Assembly (NCBI RefSeq): GCF_000382405.1
Contig: NZ_KB908259.1
Span: forward strand, 1-64,000
Length of the DNA stretch: 64,000 nucleotides
Reading direction: 5' to 3'
Source: Mycobacterium sp. 141
GTDB lineage: Bacteria; Actinomycetota; Actinomycetes; Mycobacteriales; Mycobacteriaceae
Every line of letters starts with the position of its first letter. The stretch's first letter is position 1. Of this stretch, positions 59,040 through 64,000 are shown in pieces. The notes under the pieces were generated by a model. That model had not been told where the DNA came from, made no database searches, and was given only the letters and a program-made list of their open reading frames with translations. The position numbers and the translations under genes were made by a program.

Positions 59040-59879
59040 ATGACGCCTTCGGATCCGCGTACCGACGACTCGCTGCCTGCAAAGACAGCGGATCAGGATG
59101 CCAGCGAAGCAGCCGACCTGGTCGTTGCTGCAGCCGCGGGGGTCCGGCACATCAGCGCCACCGAGCTCGGCCGGAGACTGCTCGCAGTCAGCGGCACCGT
59201 CGCCGACGAGGACGAACTGCTCAGCCTGCTGCAGAACCTCGCTCAGATTGCCCAGCAGACGGTTCCCGGCGCCGACAGCACCGGCGTGACCATCGATCTA
59301 GCCGGGCGGACCTACACGGCTGTGCACACCGACCAGCGCACTCTGCGGGTCGACACCGAACAGTACGACTGTGGCGAAGGCCCTTGCCTGCACGCCGCCC
59401 ACACCGGCCAGATCGTGCTCGTGGATTTCGGTCAAGCCGCAGCTACCTGGCCGCGGTTCGCGGCCGCGGCGCAAGCCGAAGGCATTCTCAGTTTTCTCGC
59501 CGCGCCACTGATCACCAGGGATCAGACACTCGGATCACTCAACCTCTATGGCCGGTCTCGTTCGGCGTTCGATAGCTTCGACGTCGAAATCCTGGATCTG
59601 TTGACCGAAGCGGTATCTCGTGCGATTGGCGATTTCGCGCGTTTCCGGTCGGCCCGTGATGTGGCGACCGGACTGCAGCGAGCCTTGGAGACACGCGCGC
59701 CCATCGAACAGGCCAAGGGAATGTTGATGGCCATGCACGCAATCGACGCCGATGAGGCCTTCGCGCGGTTGCGTCGTGAAAGTCAGAACACAAATGTTCC
59801 ACTCCGCATCGTGGCCACTCGTCTTGTGCGGCAGCTCACTTCGCTACCCGGCCCGGCAACAGATGGCGAGGCTGTTTGA
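59040..59879 (+). CDS. GAF and ANTAR domain regulator
   Basis: A 279-residue soluble regulator. A GAF sensor domain covers about residues 50-205 (YDCGEGPCLHAAHTGQIVLV, FLAAPLITRDQTLGSLNLYG), followed by an ANTAR RNA-binding domain at about 220-270 (APIEQAKGMLMAMHAIDADE, AFARLRRESQ). ANTAR domains bind twin-hairpin RNAs and prevent early transcription termination. Mycobacteria use such proteins to control lipid-related genes. Ligand and RNA targets are unknown. The ATG at 59040 is preferred to an upstream frame start. Confidence 0.9.
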   Translation: MTPSDPRTDDSLPAKTADQDASEAADLVVAAAAGVRHISATELGRRLLAVSGTVADEDELLSLLQNLAQIAQQTVPGADSTGVTIDLAGRTYTAVHTDQRTLRVDTEQYDCGEGPCLHAAHTGQIVLVDFGQAAATWPRFAAAAQAEGILSFLAAPLITRDQTLGSLNLYGRSRSAFDSFDVEILDLLTEAVSRAIGDFARFRSARDVATGLQRALETRAPIEQAKGMLMAMHAIDADEAFARLRRESQNTNVPLRIVATRLVRQLTSLPGPATDGEAV

Positions 59880-60104
59880 GATGCCGCGATTCAGCTCCGG
59901 TCGACTATGGGCCTCATCCTGTGCCACGTCAGCGGGGTGGTCGCGACGCGTAAGTGTGTATCCCTCGATCACTCCAGGAGCGGCATATCCTGGTTCACAG
60001 GACCAGAAATCCGGCCCAGACGGCTGTCGCTATGACATCTCACAGCGACAGCTCGCCATGAACGACGCCGCGTTGTGCGACGCCCGGCCATCCGGGAGGC
60101 AGCG

Positions 60105-60998
60105 ATGTTCGAAGAAGGTCAGCTTTATGCTCCGGTGACGCGCTCGGGAGATGACGTCACCGTTCATCTGGCCGCCGACCATCCGGGTGCGGTGGACCCG
60201 GAGTACCGGGTCCGCCGCAACGCCCTCGCTGCGCTGGCCATGGATTGGCAGCCTGGCACACCACCACCGGTTGCGACCTATACCGACGCCGAGCAGGAGG
60301 TCTGGCGCATCGTCTGCACCGAACTCCACAAGCTGCACCGGCACCGAGCCTGCGCCGTGTATCTGCAAGGCCGGGAGCGGCTCCAACTTCCCGAGGACCA
60401 CATCCCACAACTCGTTGAGGTTAACGAGATGCTCCGGCCCCTCACCGGCTTTCAGTACGTACCGGCGGCCGGGCTCGTCCCGCTGCGTGAGTTCTACGGA
60501 TCACTAGCTGACGAAATTTTCCACTCCACCCAGTACATTCGGCACCACTCCGTGCCCCTGTATACGCCAGAGCCCGATCTGCTCCACGAGGTGGTCGGCC
60601 ACGGCAATTGTCTGGCTCATGATCGTTTCGCGGCTCTGTACCGGCTGGCCGGATACGCGGCTCGGCGTGTGCAAACGGCTGAGGCACTGGAGTTCATTTC
60701 GAAGGTCTTCTGGTTCTCCTTGGAATTCGGAGTGGTACGCGAGCATGGCGAAGTGCGCACCTATGGCGCCGGCCTGCTTTCCTCATACGGCGAGATCCAG
60801 CAGATCGAAGATGCCGAACTACGGCCGCTGGACGTCGGCCGGATGGGTGTCCAGACATACGACATCACGCACTACCAGCCGGTGCTCTTCTGCGCCGAGG
60901 GATTCAACGAGATCGAAGACGTGATCGGCGCGTTTTTCTCCGATGTCGATGACGACATGGTGCAGCGCCTGGTACATGACGCTTCTGCACCAGCCTGA
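60105..60998 (+). CDS. phhA: Phenylalanine 4-monooxygenase
   Basis: A 297-residue aromatic amino acid hydroxylase. The iron site is in PEPDLLHEVVGHG (two His) and the Glu of WFSLEFGVV; QYIRHHSVPLYTPEPDLLHE-type context and the GAGLLSSYGEI loop are conserved. It hydroxylates phenylalanine to tyrosine with pterin and oxygen. GGGAGGCAGCG precedes the ATG at 60105. An AraC regulator gene follows 19 bases later on the same strand. Confidence 0.93.
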   Translation: MFEEGQLYAPVTRSGDDVTVHLAADHPGAVDPEYRVRRNALAALAMDWQPGTPPPVATYTDAEQEVWRIVCTELHKLHRHRACAVYLQGRERLQLPEDHIPQLVEVNEMLRPLTGFQYVPAAGLVPLREFYGSLADEIFHSTQYIRHHSVPLYTPEPDLLHEVVGHGNCLAHDRFAALYRLAGYAARRVQTAEALEFISKVFWFSLEFGVVREHGEVRTYGAGLLSSYGEIQQIEDAELRPLDVGRMGVQTYDITHYQPVLFCAEGFNEIEDVIGAFFSDVDDDMVQRLVHDASAPA

Positions 60999-61017
60999 GT
61001 GTGCCGTCGACATACTG

Positions 61018-61875
61018 ATGCGCACGATGATTCATTCCACTACAAGACCCCGGGTCGAAGGCGGGCCGTCGCCGGCACACGGTGCCGCGATGATCGGGTT
61101 CCGTCATTCGGGCGGCAGCGGATTGGATATTCGAGTCGCCGGGATGCCTGCGTTCACCGTTGTCATCGAGTTCGGGGACAACGAATTGGCCGTCGACCAT
61201 CGTGGGATCCGGCACGCACTCAACGGTTTCGTGTCGGGAACGTCCACTGGGCCGATGTGGATCCGTAGCGAACGTGTGGAGTGTATCGAGGTGCGTATCT
61301 CGCCGCTGTGGGCGTCGTCGTTGCTGGGTGTCGCGCCGGCCGAGCTGAGTCGCGAGGTCGCTGCCCTGGAGGATGTTTGGGGGTCGGGCGCGGAACGGCT
61401 ACGTGAGCGACTCGCCGCGGCAACGACGTGGACTGAGCGGTTCGAAGTGACCAATTCCTTTTTGGTACATCAGAGTCGATCGAACCGGGTCCCATACCCG
61501 GAAGTGGTCGCCGCCTGGGATCGCATCGTGGCCAGCCGTGGGCAGGTCAGGGTCGGCGAACTCGCCGCATGGTGCGGATGGAGCCGCAAGCGATTGTGGG
61601 GGAGGTTCGAGGCGCAGCTGGGCATGACACCCAAACGTGCGGCGATGCTCGTCAGATTCCGTAACGCCGTCGACGGTCTGCTGTCGGGTCGGCCCGCCGC
61701 CGGTGTCGCCGCAGCGTGCGGATATGCCGATCAGGCTCACCTGTGTCGAGACGTCTTGCACTTCGCTGGCTTTACCCCGGCGACGGTCGCGGTGGAGGCA
61801 GTATCGGGTCTGTCGAAACGCCGTTATGAGGCCTGGGGAACATTTCTTCAATACGGAGAGGGTCCGAAAGTTTGA
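61018..61875 (+). CDS. AraC family transcriptional regulator
   Basis: A 285-residue regulator with an N-terminal ligand/dimer domain and a C-terminal double HTH: VGELAAWCGWSRKRLWGRFE, GMTPKRAAMLVRFRNAVDGL and VAAACGYADQAHLCRDVLHF. Its place right after phhA suggests it regulates phenylalanine use or the dienelactone-hydrolase-like gene that follows 32 bases on (inference). The exact start is uncertain: ATGs at 61018 and 61027 are both possible. Confidence 0.87.
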   Translation: MRTMIHSTTRPRVEGGPSPAHGAAMIGFRHSGGSGLDIRVAGMPAFTVVIEFGDNELAVDHRGIRHALNGFVSGTSTGPMWIRSERVECIEVRISPLWASSLLGVAPAELSREVAALEDVWGSGAERLRERLAAATTWTERFEVTNSFLVHQSRSNRVPYPEVVAAWDRIVASRGQVRVGELAAWCGWSRKRLWGRFEAQLGMTPKRAAMLVRFRNAVDGLLSGRPAAGVAAACGYADQAHLCRDVLHFAGFTPATVAVEAVSGLSKRRYEAWGTFLQYGEGPKV

Positions 61876-61907
61876 TCGTGATGGTCCAACTACCGAAAGG
61901 ACCTCAC

Positions 61908-62723
61908 ATGACCGACGACAAGCTCATCGATTTCCAGAACCACGTCTTCACCTATGACGGCAAGTCCCGCACGGTCTTTCGCCAAGGATCAGGGCCTGCC
62001 GTGATCGTGATGGCAGAGTTTCCGGGCATCTCACCCATGGTGTTCGACTTCGCTCGCAGAGTCGCGGCCATCGGATGTACGGCGGTCGTACCGCATCTGT
62101 ACGGAAGTCCCGGGCGCGATCCGAGCCCGGCTGCGCACGGACTCGTCGCCGCGTTGGCGAATGTCGCCGGCCAGATCGGGCCGGTATGCATCAGCCGCGA
62201 ATTCGTGGTGCTCGCCACCGGTCGCACTTCACCGGTGGTGCACTGGTTACGCGCATTGGCTGGGAGTGAGCACCAGCGTTGCGGCGGACCGGGGGTCGGG
62301 GCTGTCGGGATGTGTTTCACCGGCGGATTTGCGCTGGCGATGGCCGTTGACGACCGTCTGATCGCACCGGTGCTTTCCCAGCCGGGGCTACCGCTGGCCT
62401 TCACCCGTCGCCAGAAATGTGCCATCGACGTGTGCCCGTCCGATATGGCGCGGATCAAGAATCGCTGCGCGGAGGGGCTCACTGTCATGGGATTGCGTTT
62501 CCGCGGCGATAGACGCTCTCCCGCTGAGCGATTCGAGTTTCTGCGCAATCAGCTCGGCGACGCGTTCTTGGCCATCGAACTTGAGGACGCCGACGCGAAT
62601 CCAGAGGGCGTGCTGAGCCCGCATTCGGTGCTGACCGAACATCTTGTCGACGAACCTGGACAGCCGACGCAGATCGCACTGCACCGAGTGTTGGACTTCC
62701 TGCGCACCCGGCTCGTTTGTTGA
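61908..62723 (+). CDS. Dienelactone hydrolase family protein
   Basis: A 271-residue alpha/beta hydrolase of the dienelactone group. VIVMAEFPGISPMVFDFARR and VVPHLYGSPGRDPSP mark the family, the nucleophile is Cys in GMCFTGGFALAM and the His is in SPHSVLTEHL. Family members open dienelactones in aromatic catabolism, but many have other substrates. AAAGGA lies before the ATG at 61908. It follows the AraC gene on the same strand. Confidence 0.85.
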   Translation: MTDDKLIDFQNHVFTYDGKSRTVFRQGSGPAVIVMAEFPGISPMVFDFARRVAAIGCTAVVPHLYGSPGRDPSPAAHGLVAALANVAGQIGPVCISREFVVLATGRTSPVVHWLRALAGSEHQRCGGPGVGAVGMCFTGGFALAMAVDDRLIAPVLSQPGLPLAFTRRQKCAIDVCPSDMARIKNRCAEGLTVMGLRFRGDRRSPAERFEFLRNQLGDAFLAIELEDADANPEGVLSPHSVLTEHLVDEPGQPTQIALHRVLDFLRTRLVC

Positions 62724-62777
62724 AGCCGGTGCAGAACCGATCGCGGGCGGCGACAAGGTGTTGGCTCGATGGTGGTG

Positions 62778-63698
62778 TCACTCGCCTGTTCGGAACCGTG
62801 CTTTGGCGACCAGGCGTGCGACCTCGTCGGCGATGATCTGGGGTTCGGTGATCGGTACGGTATGCCCGGAGTGCACAGCGGTAACGTGTCGCCCCTCGGG
62901 GGATTGCGCCGCGCGATAGCTGTGGGCGGCATTCACCTGGGCGCGGACGTGCTTGGGCATACTCTCGCGTGCGCGTGCGAGGCCGCCCGAAATCACCGTG
63001 ATGGGCATGTTCCCGGCAGACGGCGGGCTGGTCTTCCACATTTTGACGTCATCGAGGAACGCATTGGCTTGGCGCGCCTCCGTCTCCAGTACACGAGGGG
63101 CGAACGCCTCCGCCCGCATATCATCGCGGACGTCGTCGGTGGGTGCTGCGGCGAGAAGCGACCCGTACACGAATCGAAGTAGCCCGAGCTTTGCGAGCAG
63201 CTTCCCAGCGCTGACGGCCATTCGTTCGTTGCGGCGCAACCGTGCACTGAACAGCACGCCAGCGGCCTCATCGATCGGATCGACAAGCACGAGTCCGGCG
63301 ATCAGGTCCAGCCGACGCGAAGCGGCGAGACGAGCGATGGGGCCTCCGGCGCTGTGGCCGACGAGGATGAACGGGCCGGGCCGGAAGTGATCAAGCAGGT
63401 CAACCAGATCGTCGGCCATCCGGTCCAGGGTTTGCCCGGTTGGATCTGATGCTGAGCGACCGAGACCGGCACGGTCATACACAATCGTCCGGGCGACGGG
63501 CGCTACCCGCAGTTGCACGCCGGCCCAATACGAACGCGTCGCACCGGCTCCGCCCTCGAATACCACCGTCAATGCGTTGTCGGAATCAGGGCCGGGCAGC
63601 ACCTGCGTGTACAGGCGACGACCGTCGCGGGTCGGCACCCATTCGGGCGCGCCCTGGCTGTGGCCGTGGACACTCGTATTTTCGGGGTTAGCGGCCAC
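62778..63698 (-). CDS. Alpha/beta-fold hydrolase
   Basis: A 306-residue alpha/beta hydrolase. VVFEGGAGATRSYW is the oxyanion region, VYDRAGLGRS a standard turn, GHSAGGPIARLAA the nucleophile elbow, VLVDPIDEA an acidic turn, and HSGHTVPITEP the His. It has no signal peptide. Substrate unknown. The start overlaps the stop of the upstream methyltransferase by 11 bases, so the two genes are coupled. Confidence 0.83.
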   Translation of the reverse strand: MAANPENTSVHGHSQGAPEWVPTRDGRRLYTQVLPGPDSDNALTVVFEGGAGATRSYWAGVQLRVAPVARTIVYDRAGLGRSASDPTGQTLDRMADDLVDLLDHFRPGPFILVGHSAGGPIARLAASRRLDLIAGLVLVDPIDEAAGVLFSARLRRNERMAVSAGKLLAKLGLLRFVYGSLLAAAPTDDVRDDMRAEAFAPRVLETEARQANAFLDDVKMWKTSPPSAGNMPITVISGGLARARESMPKHVRAQVNAAHSYRAAQSPEGRHVTAVHSGHTVPITEPQIIADEVARLVAKARFRTGE

Positions 63699-64000
63699 TG
63701 CCGAGCCGAAACAGGTTGAGCTTGTAGCTGTTCATCATGGGCGGCACCAGGCGGGCCAGAAGCGGCATGCCGTATCGGTAGCGTAGCGGCCAGTTTCTGG
63801 CTATCTCCGGTTGCGGCCGGGCGAACGTACGAGTCTCGATCAGCCGCAAACCCCAGTCCTCGAGGCGGTGGGGGTCGTCGCAGATCCATTGCATCCGAGC
63901 AGCCAACGATTTCATCGCTCCGTTGCGATGCTGGTTACGCATCATTGCGGCCCCGCCGGTATCGAAGGCGATCAACGAACCGTCAAAGTGACCAGCGAGT
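63688..64000 (-). CDS. PF04072-type O-methyltransferase, C-terminal part
   Basis: The last about 100 codons of a gene that continues beyond the right edge. The sequence (GSLIAFDTGGAAMMRNQHRN, RMQWICDDPHRLEDWGLRLI, NSYKLNLFRLG) matches the C-terminal half of class I SAM-dependent methyltransferases of the LCMT/TcmP-like family that is expanded in mycobacteria. The SAM-binding N-terminal half is outside the window. Substrate unknown. Confidence 0.7.
   Translation of the reverse strand, partial: LAGHFDGSLIAFDTGGAAMMRNQHRNGAMKSLAARMQWICDDPHRLEDWGLRLIETRTFARPQPEIARNWPLRYRYGMPLLARLVPPMMNSYKLNLFRLGSGR

Overview
The window is high-GC chromosomal DNA of a mycobacterium, most like a fast-growing Mycolicibacterium-type species (inference). 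The evidence is the family content: an MmpS/MmpL pair, a resuscitation-promoting factor, a non-catalytic RipD-type NlpC/P60 protein, a fatty-acyl-AMP ligase beside a three-domain carboxylic acid reductase, DUF732 and hemophore-type secreted proteins, a cutinase, a GAF-ANTAR regulator and IdeR-type iron boxes. I see no tRNA, rRNA, CRISPR array, insertion sequence or prophage.

Layout. 0-12 kb: mmpS/mmpL start, small secreted proteins, a phosphodiesterase, an acyltransferase, a GDSL hydrolase, a MenC-like protein without catalytic residues, a phosphotransferase, Tpx, TenA, a RipD-like protein and an M48 protease. 11.3-15.2 kb: a four-gene operon (GTP-cyclohydrolase-II-like, DUF1688/URC4, uracil phosphoribosyltransferase, CPBP protease) matching the core of the URC uracil-catabolism pathway. 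15.3-29.3 kb: M15 peptidase, DUF899/ArsR/SRPBCC divergon with twin operators, esterase, FAAL, carboxylic acid reductase, threonine aldolase, secreted proteins, Rpf, a glycine-rich PadR-like protein, a hemophore-type operon.

29.4-40.6 kb is a catabolic island. A leftward operon encodes two DUF1185 paralogues, an alpha/beta hydrolase, an aldehyde dehydrogenase, a tautomerase, an LLM flavin oxidoreductase, an NCS1 permease and an alcohol dehydrogenase. A rightward unit encodes an NTF2-like protein, a flavin reductase and a GntR regulator. A second, closely related GntR regulator heads a leftward unit with a RibB-like protein that has lost its active site. The last two units start from the same duplicated promoter-operator. 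Together this looks like uptake and flavin-dependent ring opening of an unidentified N-heterocycle.

41-47.9 kb holds MgtC, an FKBP lipoprotein, an HtrA protease preceded by an MprA-like box, a methyltransferase, and a run of decayed genes: a PNPOx-like fragment, a maleylpyruvate-isomerase-type pseudogene, a histidine-kinase remnant beside an intact response regulator, and an MmpL fragment. 47.9-56.5 kb is an iron-siderophore locus under two IdeR-like boxes: binding lipoprotein, siderophore-interacting reductase, two permeases, ATPase, an internally shortened MbtH, and a heterodimeric exporter with one intact ATP site. No peptide synthetase remains between them, so it looks like an exochelin-type locus that kept transport and lost synthesis. 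56.5-64 kb holds an isochorismatase-like hydrolase, a cutinase, the GAF-ANTAR protein, phenylalanine hydroxylase with an AraC regulator and a dienelactone-hydrolase-like protein, and a hydrolase/methyltransferase pair cut by the window end.
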